Assembly: GCA_036925085.1 (NCBI GenBank)
Contig: JAUPFP010000061.1
Span: 423,001-487,000, forward strand
DNA from: Brachycybe producta
Lineage: Eukaryota; Arthropoda; Diplopoda; Playtdesmida; Andrognathidae
Reading direction: 5' to 3'
DNA: 64,000 bases
This document shows positions 34,401 to 43,900 of this stretch, piece by piece. A model generated the notes under the pieces. It had not been told where the DNA came from. It was given only the letters and a program-made list of their open reading frames with translations, and searched no databases. Position 1 is the stretch's first letter. Each line of letters starts with the position of its first letter. The position numbers and the translations under genes were made by a program.

Positions 34401-36993
34401 ACGTGTTACTTTTGGACATTGACGAAGTCATCATGCCATTGAGTAGTGGCTCGTGGAGGGGATTGCTGAACCAGGTTCAATCTACGATAACACTCAATAA
34501 GGGAAAGGTATGTTTAATTTTAAAATGTTTTATGAACAGCTGATTTTTTTTTTTAAAGCGGCTTATTTCTGCGTTTCAGAAGAGGAACACTATGACGCAC
34601 GGCACACAGGCTACTTTTGGAAGACATTTGGGCAACAAAAAGAAGTCGATGGTCGCGGGGATATCATCGTAATGTATTTTCTATGGAAATATGCCAACCT
34701 TAGCACAAAGTTAATTTAAGTCGGTTGTGTGTCCTATGGTTGGTGTCTTTCCTTAGAAAATACTTTGCGACGAAAACCGCTCGACTTTCGACTTCTTTTT
34801 GTCGTTGAAAAGTCTTTCAGAAGTTGTCTGTGTGTTCCGAATACTAGAAAGAAATTGAAAGTGTGCTTTAAAAAATTGTCACTTCTTTACCTGTAAAATG
34901 TAATCTATGCTTTTTACATTACTGGAAAGGAAATGTAATGAACTTTCACATAGCATAATTAGTTTTGGTGTAGGTGGACCACCACAGGGCGAAAATCGGG
35001 GTCAAAGGTCACCCAAATTGGATTTTTCAAAGTTTTGGCTAATTTTTTTTATCATGTTGCAGTCATAGTTCAATCAAAGTAATAATGCCACATACTAGAG
35101 TAGACCCAAGTGTATAACTGCAAAAAGTATGAACTTTGACCTCAACACGGCCTAAAACGAGTTCAAATTTGACCAAAATGCTAAAAATTGGACATGTAAT
35201 TTGACACCCTAAATTTTAAAATAATGAAAAGATGATTAAATACTCTTTTCTTCCCACTGTTAAGGCGTTTATTTTGAGCTATCAACCATTGTTCTATTTT
35301 TAGCAGTTTGGGAGTTAGCATTTTTTGAATTTGCATCATTTTCAGCAAAACAGTTAAACTTCGAAGGGCCAATTCTCCAAAAAATTATGGCCCGATTTAA
35401 AAACAAAAAAGTTAAGAGTATTTTTTTATGTTCTAGTTGTGTTATGATTTTTTACATTAACATCTGTGATGATCAAGCAACGAAATTTGAAAGTTTGGGT
35501 GAATTAGTGTGGAATGGCTCATATACATTAGTAGTACTTTAGAGCCTGCTGATAGCTTCAAGATATACACAGATACTTCTTACACGACAAGTACTGCTGT
35601 GCAACCATCCTTATTGAGAAACACAATGGACAGAATAGAGTTCAATTGCATTTTCCTGGGGAACACCAGAAGTAATTGCCACGACCCGACTTGGGCAGGA
35701 CAAACACCTGACCAATTTTACTGCCTTCTGGACTACCACTGCTGGGCGCACACAAAGGAATGCCCTCCAGTGAACGTCTCCCCAGAACGACCACGCAAGT
35801 TGCAGAGTTCCTCACCGAAAATTGTACACTGAATTACCGCGGACAAGACGAAAGCGATTGCAGAACGATAGGTCCGTCTGTGGACCGTCCCCGGGTGGTT
35901 GAATGTGTGAATTACCGCAGCCCGTAATTCGCAGAGTAAAGGTCTACGAGTAAAACCCTCAAATAACGAGACAAGGCCCAGTCAAGTAAGAGTTAAAACA
36001 GTATAGGTTTATGTTTATTAAAACAACTTACTGATTTCAATTAGAATCTGTAAGCAGAACGGCTGGCCAAAATTATGGAAATCTAAAAGTAGCAATTATA
36101 TAATCTAAAAGATGACCGTGTTGTGTTTGCTTTGTGGCTTGGGAAGCCACAAAGCAAACACAACACGTTGCAATGACCGGAGAAGAGGTTCCAGCAGCGA
36201 ACAAGACTTCTGGGAACATGGCATGCAGGGTATACACTTATATCACTGGCCAGGTGTGATGTTCTAGCTTCCTGAAGGCGTCCTCTGAGACGCTGCATTG
36301 GACACAAGATGGCGGCCGCCTGCTAGCCACTACAGCGAGTCTAGCATCCATCCATCAGGATTTCGTCTGCGGCCACCGAGCCCCCATAGGGAGGCCGTTT
36401 TCTTAGCTGGCACAGATCCAGCTGTCACATAATAGAAAGTTACCTTAAAATCACCTTAAAAAGTTGCTTCTAAAAATACTGAGTATATGGCAAAGCAAAA
36501 TTATCTCTCAAAACTTAGTTATAAAAAAGTAACTAAATTTCTATATTTTTTAATATACATGCAGAGTTATCGTCCGGCTTCGTTTAACGTACGGAATGTT
36601 TACTTCTTCGACGATCTCGAACACGAAGGCGAAGAGATGGAAACCGTTCCGGAACACCTTCACATGTGCCGTCACGTGATACGATCTTCGAGTTATACGA
36701 AACGAGGACGTTACGTGAAATGTTTTCATAACACTTCTTGCGTCCGTGCTTTACACAACCACTTTCCCTTCTCGTGTCTCAGTCGATGTCGTCCTTGTGT
36801 CTCATTCGATATAAGTCCGTACATGGCTCAGTTACAACACTACAGAAGTGACTGTCACGACATGAACGTCACCGAGTGTGAAACCCACTTCAAGAGTGAC
36901 ACCGTGCTCGATACCAACATATGGAGGTTTAAAGACAAACTCGACAAAAAAGTATCAAGGGATATGGAGCGTTTACACTTATATTTAACATAA
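19926..36993 (+). CDS. Glycosyltransferase family 92 (DUF23) protein, three exons
   Basis: Exons 19926-20556, 33954-34507 and 36565-36993 join at phases 1 and 0 with GT-AG borders, giving 537 residues and TAA. GT92 enzymes are Golgi type II membrane proteins; known members add galactose to glycans. A signal anchor (KLLRLFSTVLICWNTFGILVLL) follows the start. Exon 1 has the YVYSAYYDDR motif. Exon 2 has FVVCVKGLEF, LEWIHLLRLLGAEEVYFYEL, PYNDCLYRN and the DXD-like LLDIDEVIMP. Exon 3 has FNVRNVYFFDD and a cysteine-rich tail. I prefer the ATG at 19926, because an acceptor (TTTGCAG) lies between it and the upstream ATG at 19881. Intron 1 is 13.4 kb and contains tandem Helitrons and a whole LTR retrotransposon; intron 2 contains LTR-like debris. 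Confidence 0.92.
20726..20866. repeat. CTCCGCCC/TGACGTCA palindromic MITE, copy 2 (partial)
   Basis: It carries GGCTCCGCCCTTTTTATGAC, CAACTTCTAATTGGTTTG, TCTGACGTCACATG and a second CTCCGCCC, like the copy at 8056-8215. Its right arm is cut off near 20866. It lies in intron 1 of the GT92 gene. Confidence 0.65.
20868..20985. repeat. Dispersed repeat with CTACAAGAGGGCGC and AATTTAATTATTAG
   Basis: The words ATGTTAATTATGCCATGTTG, GCTACAAGAGGGCGCGC and ATAATTTAATTATTAG recur at 46880-47035 (prolyl hydroxylase intron) and, in the opposite sense, at 33757-33815 immediately after the LTR element. Confidence 0.6.
20990..22476 (-). mobile_element. Non-autonomous Helitron 1, carrying a nested hAT
   Basis: On the minus strand the 3' end shows the 18-nt hairpin CCCGTCATTTATGACGGG, then nine bases, then CTAG (20990-20993), followed by T. 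The 5' end reads TCCCAG after an A (22476). It carries an inner palindrome (GCCCAGCATTAGAATTTC arms) and a (CA)n tract at 22426-22452. A hAT-type element with CTCCCCCT duplication is inserted at 21391-22265. There is no Rep/helicase gene. Confidence 0.82.
21391..22265. mobile_element. Non-autonomous hAT-type element nested in Helitron 1
   Basis: The left end is CACTGGCGTAGCTAGG and the right end CCTAGCTACGCCACTG, with a perfect 8-bp duplication CTCCCCCT at 21383-21390 and 22266-22273. The left terminus occurs again at 21576, so the left end is internally duplicated. The inside is a long imperfect palindrome (for example GGTCCGAAAAACGG, then complementary words near 22105) with several poly-G runs. 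It is non-coding. Confidence 0.88.
22489..23039 (-). mobile_element. Non-autonomous Helitron 2
   Basis: CTAG at 22489-22492 begins twelve bases after the end of Helitron 1, in the same orientation, with the same 3' hairpin. It keeps the inner CTCCGCCC palindrome and the CT-rich middle. Its 5' end reads AAGCCAGGTCTG instead of TCCCAGGTCTG. Confidence 0.8.
23054..23386 (-). mobile_element. Non-autonomous Helitron 3 (short form)
   Basis: Third head-to-tail copy: CTAG at 23054-23057, hairpin, and 5' TCCCAGGTCTGTG ending at 23386. It lacks the inner palindrome: GGCAATTGTG runs directly into CGCATGCGCGTCG. The same short form occurs at 40047-40350. The LTR retrotransposon begins 12 bp further on. 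Confidence 0.8.
23399..24304 (+). repeat. 5' LTR
   Basis: 906 bp, TGAGACG to CGTCACA, with matching terminal inverted words. A TATATAAAGAG promoter box lies at about 23755 and an AATAAA word at about 23902. A GAGAATCCGACTTGTGGATT inverted word sits just before the TATA box. Compared with the 3' LTR it lacks 17 bp near 23858. Confidence 0.93.
24310..24325 (+). other. Probable tRNA primer-binding site
   Basis: TGGTGGAGGTGCGGGG follows the LTR by five bases (ATATA). TGG at its start is complementary to the CCA end of a tRNA. I cannot name the primer tRNA with confidence. Confidence 0.6.
24477..25943 (+). CDS. Gag polyprotein of the LTR element
   Basis: 488 codons from ATGATG to TAA. The first ~100 residues are highly charged (Arg/Glu-rich, coiled-coil-like); the centre (about 160-340) fits the retrotransposon gag capsid region (for example QGFPKYTGSENILLYIEEFE). 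A Gln-rich linker (about 345-365) precedes a zinc knuckle C404-x2-C-x4-H-x4-C417 (CYQCQEPGHRAFQC). Gag forms the particle and packages RNA. The frame ends in TTTAAAC TAC TAA, a signal for moving into the pol frame. No internal stops are present. Confidence 0.93.
   Translation: MMNTNGITARFSQQLQYRRRREQLVKERAKARETRRVARETRKQEKEDKLRALASEKRLQEEEQRAEDEERQADTRLKTEASSEASRRSNEQKMVDRFAELMKDATPESREELVRRLCGESTPRRFEHTHERNLRNRSKSPTESGRKLRPEAPEWTPNLGPTPYSEKNSLHPLQGFPKYTGSENILLYIEEFEDIAIAHQWNSLQRCSHFTGLLRKRAIKWLARFRLEYGEINWIMMRNGIINEFLLPDQKVRMKNELSARTQKDNETFKVYAEEYAEMYRRIHPNDDDSLLISSLRKSLLPSLKQYLFGAPKDNLYDFVKFAAQTEGELIEEKMLVYRTSTGNQPAQQQKPQQQKQQQQQQQRKQTWTPKNPATSEKTQDSQPNRDGGSRPQQRRKSTGPLICYQCQEPGHRAFQCPNEPKPKKEENKTTPPTPVSRVDEPSETTAPKVIRADEIHVLPNGMKMVPVLINNRTHYFHFDNHLTTLNY
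25931..25937 (+). promoter_or_regulatory. -1 ribosomal frameshift heptamer TTTAAAC
   Basis: In the gag frame the codons read (AC)T TTA AAC, so the heptamer is positioned as X XXY YYZ, the canonical -1 slippery layout. The gag stop follows after one codon (25941-25943). The pol frame is exactly -1 to gag and is open through this site. Established retroviral and retrotransposon examples of the same heptamer support the call. Confidence 0.82.
25938..32533 (+). CDS. Pol polyprotein of the LTR element (PR-RT-RH-IN with long C-terminal extension)
   Basis: The -1 frame is open to TAA at 32531-32533. It has no ATG near its beginning (the codon at 25967 is GTG), which agrees with expression by frameshifting. 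Counting from 25967: protease active site DSGA near residue 281; reverse transcriptase with FCVDYRKLNA (~634) and YLDDIVIFAK (~734); RNase H starting LHTDA (~880); integrase with the H-H-C-C zinc region (~1100-1140, ending CHICQRTK) and catalytic D, D and E in MDYVGPLP, TDRGPQF and GLAERTNH; then a GPY/F-like WPYKEP module (~1395). The last ~700 residues are unusual: acidic stretches, an AT-hook-like KRKRGRPKK (~1523), then Pro/Arg-rich sequence of unknown function. No stop or frameshift breaks the frame. Confidence 0.93.
32811..32819 (+). other. Polypurine tract
   Basis: CGGGGGGAG lies directly before the 3' LTR and would prime plus-strand DNA. A similar run (GTCGGGGGGAGGGGG) occurs 58 bp upstream and could be a second or ancestral tract. 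Confidence 0.75.
32820..33742 (+). repeat. 3' LTR
   Basis: 923 bp, TGAGACG to CGTCACA. It matches the 5' LTR almost base for base except for a 17-bp insertion (TTTCTAAGTCATATTTT near 33280) and rare substitutions such as GCCCACC for GCCCGCC near its start. ATAT follows as the target duplication. Confidence 0.93.
34508..36564. other. GT92 intron 2 with unrecognised reading frames and LTR-like sequence
   Basis: The frame at 34510-34719 follows the exon 2 donor directly and is skipped when exons 2 and 3 are joined at phase 0. The 107-codon frame at 35509-35832 (four cysteines in CHDPTWAG...CLLDYHCWAHTKECPP) has no match I can name and may be a relic. 35181-35480 is plain AT-rich sequence. Confidence 0.5.
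35904..36430 (-). mobile_element. Solo LTR-like sequence in GT92 intron 2
   Basis: On the minus strand it begins TGTGACAGCTGGATC and closes GCGGTAATTCACACA. Between these lie a TATA-like GATATAAGTG (about 36220) and an AATAAAC polyadenylation-like word (about 36015). A short perfect palindrome (GGCTTGGGAAGCC with TTTGTG arms) lies at about 36126-36160. No target duplication was confirmed. Confidence 0.4.
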
Positions 36994-37429
36994 TCTCAAC
37001 ATCTTGATTGACTTTAACTTAAATACAATTCAAAAACCCTGTACTTAATTTGTCACATAATAAGTACTGTGGTAAGGCGAGCACATTGTGCACAACTCCG
37101 TGTGTGTGTAACGCGGTCTAACTCTACTAACTGTATAGCATGTACACGTTCTTTGATAAAATTGTACTAGAAATGGAAATAAATGTAACGAGAGTTACAA
37201 GACTTTCTTGAGATTGCTGTGATCTGTCAAATTGGGACCTTAGATACTCTAAGTGTGCACATGCTGCATGACTGCCTTGGGCGATTGACGACCTGTTGAC
37301 TTTTTGAACAGCTCTCTTTTCTGTAACTCGTCTCTTCTCTCGATAGTGTGGTGGCCGCACGGAGAAGATTCGAGCTACGTAGGTTTTCAGATAGTGATGG
37401 GTTGTAATCATCTTTCTGCATAGGGGTGT

Positions 37430-37985
37430 AATCTATCAGAAGGGTAGTGACTAGTGATCATCCACTTCTGGCCGCGATTGTTGTTCATCTTCCTTTACCC
37501 CCTCTCCGCGATACTCCCCAATGACCGACACAACACAATTAAATATAATAAAAAGATATATTTAATAACTTACAAAATAAAAGCAGTGGAAGTATTTACA
37601 CAACTGGGCTGGTCAGCCTGATCCACTTGACCAGCGAAGCCATCATAAACATACAAAAGACAAAGGCCAACAGGCCAAAAGCCACAACAAAAGCAAAACA
37701 GGAGGTCTCCTTGACCTTCAGTAGAGATGTCTCTAGCTCTCCAGTCTCCAACACACTGCCCTGAATAAATGGCCAGCCTGGCCATTTATAAATCCAGGCA
37801 ACTCCACCTAGAGGGGGACAGTGGTCACCTTTGACCTCTCACACATTAAATCCAATGGTGAGAGGTCTGCTGGCTCCAATATGGCATCTGTCCCAGCAGC
37901 CTACTGTAAGCTGCCAGGCAGATCAAAAATTTGGTTGAGCAGACCAGGTTGCCACAGCTTTTTCATCATTGTAACTCTACAGCTC
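37430..37985 (-). mobile_element. LTR-like sequence downstream of GT92
   Basis: Minus-strand TATA box (GGATTTATAAATGGCC near 37790), a poly-A-type TTAAATATA region near 37560, and an end reading TGTAGAGTTACAATG suggest another solo LTR family. Support is only from layout. Confidence 0.35.
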
Positions 37986-38044
37986 GTATTTCTACAAGTC
38001 TCTTAAGTCTCTTAAGTCGACAGCAGTTCAATGCCATTTTCAAG

Positions 38045-38155
38045 AGTAATTAATCGGATGAAAGTCCGACAACGTACGAAGACAAAAGGTTCTCGAGACT
38101 GTGAGTCTTTAACCAGACTAGTGAGGACATAAATAGGTATTATATTGGCCTATTG
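38045..38155 (+). mobile_element. Old LTR fragment of the gypsy family
   Basis: ATGAAAGTCCGACAACG, GACTGTGAGTCTTTAACCAG and ACTAGTGAGGACATAAATAG parallel 24090-24190 of the intact LTR with many changes. The solo LTR at 38156 is inserted in this older relative. Confidence 0.6.
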
Positions 38156-39098
38156 TGTGACGGACCCTTTTCCGTTAGTAGAATCTGCTCTTTTTGGTTA
38201 ATACGAGCGAGTTTGCACTCGTATTGATAGTGATTGGCTAGGTCACTAATTCTACTGGCCCGGGAGGACTAGACCAATATAACGTCTATTTTGTGTCCTT
38301 ACTAGTCTCTGGCAAAAGACTTCACAGTCTTGAGGATCTTTAATCTCTGTATCTCTTGGACTTTCGTCCGTAAATCTGCCCTAAGAACCGTGTAAAATAT
38401 ACTCACTTATACGTTGCAGGTTTGCACCTGTTGGGACCTTGATGTATCCAGAATAGGTGAAGACCTGCAAATGATGAATTCACAATCGCGGAATTTAAGT
38501 CTCGATAAATAAACACCACTGGTTTAGTTAAATATAAAATGATTTATTTCGCAGATAAAATTATAAACCAAAGACGAAATAAAACTTGAATTGATGCACA
38601 ACACATAAAAATATATCTTGAAAATAATAATATTAAAAAAGAAACGAACCTAACCAAAATCGGGCATAGGTTCGGTATTTTAAAAAGAAGCTCTTGAGCA
38701 CATAAAAATGACTTTATATACGCTGAGAATCCCAAAGTCGGATTTTCAGGGCACAACTTTACAATTGGTTAAAACAATATTTTGGCCCAAATAGACCAAT
38801 CAAGAGATTGATCTATTTGTCCAAAATCATGACTCATCCCCTGTTATGACACATAGGTGACAACAGGAGAAACGAAAACAAAATCAAATTAATAACACAT
38901 TAACTCCACTCATGTGGAAGTAAAAATGAGGGGGAATTGAAAGGTCAAGATCATAATCTCAACATATGATATCTGGTTCACTCGGTACCAAAAGTACCGA
39001 GTGGCCCAGAAGCCAAACAAAGTACAGGGTGATGCAAAAAAAACCCCAAAAAACGAAAAATGCTACAAAGCGAAAATAGCGGCGGCCCAAACGTCTCA
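38156..39098 (-). mobile_element. Solo LTR of the gypsy family
   Basis: On the plus strand it reads TGTGACGGACC to ACGTCTCA, the reverse complement of the full LTR. ATTG flanks it on both sides (38152-38155, 39099-39102), a 4-bp target duplication. It represents an element that lost its interior by LTR recombination. It contains the TATATA box and AATAAA in the same positions as the intact copy. Confidence 0.9.
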
Positions 39099-39102
39099 AT
39101 TG

Positions 39103-39365
39103 GCCTAAAACACGTGATTGACAAGGGTGAAACCAGCTCAGAAAGGAACTCGGTAAATGGCAAATGAAACTACAACTGTATGATTACGGATTGTATAAAA
39201 GAAAGGCAAAATGCATGTGTACGCCAATTGCGTTTCACATTACAAAAGCACCATTTCTGCAAATTGGAAGCAGAACAATGGAGAGATGGAAGCTCTAGAA
39301 GACCTTCACATCTTCATTGTCTATCAAGATTTCCAGTGGGAATTGGAGCAATCTCTTGATGAAGA
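39103..39365 (+). pseudogene. Fragment of gypsy pol (RNase H-integrase linker)
   Basis: A short piece matching the pol region at about 27675 is fused to a piece matching 28870-29100, which includes ANWKQ, MEALEDLHIF and QDFQWELEQSLDE. It has internal deletions and stops and joins directly to a truncated Helitron at its right end. It is non-functional. Confidence 0.8.
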
Positions 39366-39813
39366 TCCTTTAACTATACGTTGCACACTCCCCATCCAAG
39401 AACCCCGTGATATTAAATTGGAGAGGGGAAAAGGTTGGAAAATGTAGAAGAGGAGAGATAGAGAAACGTGGAGGGGGAAAAAGTGGGAGGGGTGACTGAA
39501 ATTGAAATGAAAGAAGTAAAAAGGAACAAACGACGTGCATGTGCACACCAGAGAAAATAAAAAACTCATTTTCTCTTTCAATTATAAAAAGGGGAGGGGA
39601 TAATAGTAGCAAAATTAAATTACAGTTTATCACAGGCAATTGTGCCCAGCATTAGAATTTCTTTTGCTCAGCCTTTTTATGAATGTCACCAATTTCTAAT
39701 TGGTTTGTTACTTGGTCTGACGTCATAAAAGGGCGGAGGAAAAAAAATTCTAATGCTTGGCATAATTTCCTGTGAATTTGGCTCCCGTCATTTATGACGG
39801 GTTAATCCACTAG
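39366..39813 (+). mobile_element. Non-autonomous Helitron 4, 5'-truncated
   Basis: The 3' end has the CCCGTCATTTATGACGGG hairpin and CTAG (39810-39813) followed by T. The CT-rich body and the inner palindrome (CAGCATTAGAATTTC) are present, but the 5' GT-rich end is missing and the sequence begins at a fusion to a pol fragment. Confidence 0.75.
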
Positions 39814-40046
39814 TTATTATATATTGTTCAAATAATTTTAAATAATGTTTAAATGTTTGTACAGTTATTACATTTCAGATTTGATTTGTGTATTGACTTT
39901 AGTTGAATATTTGTAAATAAATTTTACTGCATTGTATTTTTTTTTTTTCAATTTAAAAAAAAAAACATTAAATTTTAAATAATTTATTTCATTAATTTTA
40001 TTTTTATTATTTTACAATTTCACAATTTATTGTGTATATTAAATTA

Positions 40047-40306
40047 CTCGTGGGGTAACCCGTCATAAATGACGGGAGCAAAATTCACAGGCAATTGTGC
40101 GCATGCGCGTCGTTTTTTCATTTTTTTACTCTTTTCATTTCAATTTCAGTCACCCCTCCCACTTCTCTCTCTCTCTCTCCCCCCCCCCCCCCTTCTACAC
40201 TTTCCAAAGGAAGAGTTCAACATATAGTTGACCTTGAGAAAAAAAAAAAAGGTTCATTTATTCAAATTTATATAAATTCCGACGTGCTTCAATGGTTTTT
40301 GTTACT

Positions 40307-40344
<38 letters not shown>

Positions 40345-40350
40345 CTGGGA
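40047..40350 (-). mobile_element. Non-autonomous Helitron 5 (short form)
   Basis: Hairpin and 3' end on the left (CTCG in place of CTAG at 40047), 5' TCCCAGGTCTGTGTG on the right ending at 40350, with a (CA)n tract at 40310-40342. It lacks the inner palindrome, like 23054-23386. Confidence 0.78.
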
Positions 40351-40609
40351 TATTATATATATAATTGTTTGACTTTGCAGAATTACAAACAATTGGGGAA
40401 AAAAATTCTATTTACTATAATAACATACAGGAATCTATCAGAAATAAATAAAAGTATTGGACTGCTTGTTGCTCTATCTTCAGTGAGTGAAGTGCAAATC
40501 GTCCATCTTTTTTCTCTCCACTTTTTCAATGACGTATGCCTTGATTGGGTCGGCCTTATCTTTATAAGGAGGCTATGGTAGTACCATTTTATCTTCCTGA
40601 ATCTGACAA

Positions 40610-40830
40610 CACAGGCAGTTAGAAATAAAGGGAAAGCTTCAATTGGCTCCGCCCTTGTTATGACGACCGGCAACTTCTAATTGCCTGGTTATGCAATATG
40701 ACGTCATTTGCCCCGCCCTTTTAACGTCAAACTACATAACCAGCCAATTAGAAGTTGTCAGTCGTAATAACAACGGCGGAGCCAACTGAAGTTTTCCCCT
40801 ATTTCTAACTGCTTGTATCTGACAGCACTG
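40610..40830. repeat. CTCCGCCC/TGACGTCA palindromic MITE, copy 3, best preserved
   Basis: The ends GCAGTTAGAAATAAAGGG and CCCCTATTTCTAACTGC are inverted repeats extending through TTGGCTCCGCC on both sides. The centre holds ATGACGTCAT and CCCGCCC. It lies 165-385 bp upstream of the POLR1G start codon, so its CRE and GC-box words could contribute to that promoter. Confidence 0.75.
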
Positions 40831-40852
40831 TAGTATGCCCTCTTGTAAATCA

Positions 40853-40880
40853 AATGACGTCATCGCAAACACGTGTGATG
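40853..40880 (+). promoter_or_regulatory. CRE and E-box upstream of POLR1G
   Basis: TGACGTCA at 40855-40862 is followed by CACGTG at 40870-40875, about 120-140 bp before the start codon and just outside the MITE. CRE/ATF and E-box (Myc/USF) sites are usual in ribosome-biogenesis gene promoters. No TATA box is seen. Function is inferred. Confidence 0.45.
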
Positions 40881-40994
40881 TTGTTTAACTTGAGTTTTAG
40901 CACAGAATAAAGAGAACTTCTCCCTTATTCTGTGGTTTTAGTTCATAATTTTCATTTTTTTTTTGAGTGGTTGTCTACAGTTTCATCGGTTGAA

Positions 40995-43900
40995 ATGTCT
41001 GAAGTGGACAAATTGCCGTGAGTCTTAGCCTCGCATTCACCCCAATTTCATTGAAATTTAATCGTAATTTAGTTGTTTTTAATGTAGTTTTCAGCCTCCT
41101 GTAAACTTCGCAAACGCAATTTCCATCTTAGAAAGTAGAGAAAAGGACGATAACTTATTCGATTTATTAGAAACTGATTCGGATTCAACTGAACTGTGGT
41201 TAATACAAACTCCATCAAATGTAAGTTGTGCAGTTTGCGCCACACGCGCGCCTACCTTAGACTATTACCCTACGTAGGGGGGTCGTAATAGTCTAAGCTC
41301 CTACGAGGGAGGCCACATTATACCTAATTTGTTAGAATTTACGTTTGTCTTCGATGTTTCAGCTTGATATAACGGAAGTGAATGGAAACCGATTGTATTT
41401 GACAGGAGAAGTAACAAGATGCAAAATAGAGGTGGTTTTGTATTAAAAATGTGATTCTTAAATCGTTAAAAAAAACGTCTTCTTTTGATTTAAACCAGTC
41501 AAACGGCAAAGAATACGAGTTGTGGTCGAGCATAAGTAGCAGTCGGAAGGTTTGGAACTAATATGACGTTTGAAAGAGTTGTTTCATTGCTAAGAAGATT
41601 GTTTTTTTGTGGGGGGTTTTCAGAGTGAGCCTGTCGTAGTTCTGAAGCCAGATATCGAAGAAACGAACATTAAATCATGTACAATAAGAGTTCACACCGG
41701 TGTTTTATTTGGTTATGGTTACATTATTTGTATTTTTTGTTGTTGTTTTCTAGGTTTGAAGTCTTTTTCTGGAAGTATTTCCGTTGTTGATCACATTGCT
41801 GTACCAAGTATTACAATTCCTGAAGCAGTACAGAAGAAAGCAAAGATTCCTGATGGATTACGGCAGCGTCACGTTCCGTACGGTTCAGGTATTGTTGTGT
41901 TCAAAACTTACAATGTCTATTTGAGTAAAAAAAAAACAAGGTCTTTCACTTTTCAGAAGCATTTTTTTTTTAAAGTTTTTTTTAGTATAGCATTAGAAAG
42001 TTAAGGTGGTTTTAAAGTTAAAAGGCCCCCTTGCACTCTGATTATTCTGTGTTTCAGGTGAAAAATGAAGGTCAACTTGAATGTGTTTTAAAAACTAGAA
42101 GGGTAGCTCCATGAATCACGTTGATATCTTTTAAAATAAGGTTTTTACGTGAGTTTGAAACTGACCCCAACTTCCAATTTCTCATAGTTTTCCTTTTCTA
42201 AAGCAAAGTTCGAGAAAAATACGAGTTTGAAAAAAAAAAATCAGCAGTCATAAAACATCTCAAGGAACGCAGTAATGATACTTTCATGATGATATTTTTA
42301 GAATTCAATTTTTTATAGCATGAGCTAGTGGTGAAAAACGAAAATTCACGTTTTAAAAAAAATTGTGAAAAGTTTATTCTCTAAAACAGTGTTTCTCAAA
42401 CTGTTATAAACTGGTGGTCCGCAACGGTGTGCCAGGTGGTTTGTTGAAGGGAAAATAGTTCTAGACTTCAACAAAAACGGATTATACTATGCTACGTCAA
42501 CAAATAACTCCGATATAATCGCCACCGTGCTCTTAAGGGGCTACATCGCAAAATTACTTCGAAAAATCTCCGCAAAGAGCGCTAGCATTGTTTTTCTATT
42601 GAGCCCATAGGCTCAATGTTAAAGAAAAAATGTTAATTTTTAAAATAGACAGTCGCAGCGGCAATATGTTTATTTTTCATATTTAAAGTTGTCCAATATT
42701 AAGTTTTCAAAGTGCAATGTGCACCTTAAATATATGCTGATCGAGTGATAGAATGACAAAAAATTGGTAAGTGCGGTTCTATTTTTAAAAACTATTTTAA
42801 AATCATGAATAAAGAAAAAAAAAACATCCATTAAAAAATGCTCGTAAAATACGTAAAAATAATTAAAAAAAAAACAGAAAAAAATCAGCACGTGCACCAA
42901 TGTGTTGGTTTCACTGTGGTTTAATTGTCTTTTTTTTAAATTATTTTTAGGTATTTTTACGAGGATTTTAATGGATGTTTTTTTTACGAGCGCGTACTCA
43001 ATGGAGTTTAACACAAGAGTTAGAAATTAGCGATTTTGAAATATTTTTTTAAAAATAGAAAAACATAGAACTTTAAATATGAAAAATAAACATATTGCCG
43101 GGACTGTGTATTTTAAAAATTAACATTTTTTCTTTAACGATTGGTCTATGGGCTCAATAGAAAAACGGTGCTACCGCTCTTTGCGGAGATTTTTCAAAGT
43201 AATTTTGCGATGTAGCCTGTTATTACAGTATGAGGTGAACGAAGTGTTGCCAGGGCTGTAGCTTTGGTGGATTTTACTGCACCCCCTTCCCAATCAATCA
43301 GGGCCTTTCTTCGCGAGTTAGACACTCGTGAAGAAAGGCCCTGATTGGGAATATAGAATACTGAACATTTACAATAAAAATTTATGAATTTCGTTAAAAG
43401 AGACCATTACTTCTAGAAATTTCTTGGCAAAATACTGTCAAGACTTAACCAGCGATTTCCAAAACGATTTTTAATATTTAAAATAAGTCATTGATATAAT
43501 TTAAAAAATTAAAAATCAGTTGACATCATATAAATGGACTTTATCAGATAAATGCGCCGCCAAACAACAGACATTGGCAATAAAAAAAAACTAAAATATA
43601 CTCCTTCTCTTTGAATTTTTGACATAGTCACCTCACATTACTTTTAATTAAATATTCAAATACATGTATTCCTCTATTCATTTCAAAGTTCTATGGCTTT
43701 GATATTCAAATTATCTCACCTGCCCCGTGTCTGTCCAGTTGATTGGAAAGTTGTATTGAATTGAATATCTGTAGGGAATACATGTATATGAATTAGGAAT
43801 TTTGGAAATGTGAAGTGACATTGTTTAATTTACGAAATGATAGATTATGGCTGAACTTCCGCCTCATTTTCGAATTATTTCGTTGATAATTTTGTATGAG

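Noticed and set aside
34510..34719. Frame after GT92 exon 2 as an extra exon
   Set aside because: Exons 2 and 3 join directly at phase 0 into a continuous conserved segment (GK then SYRPASFNVRNVYF), leaving no room for it.
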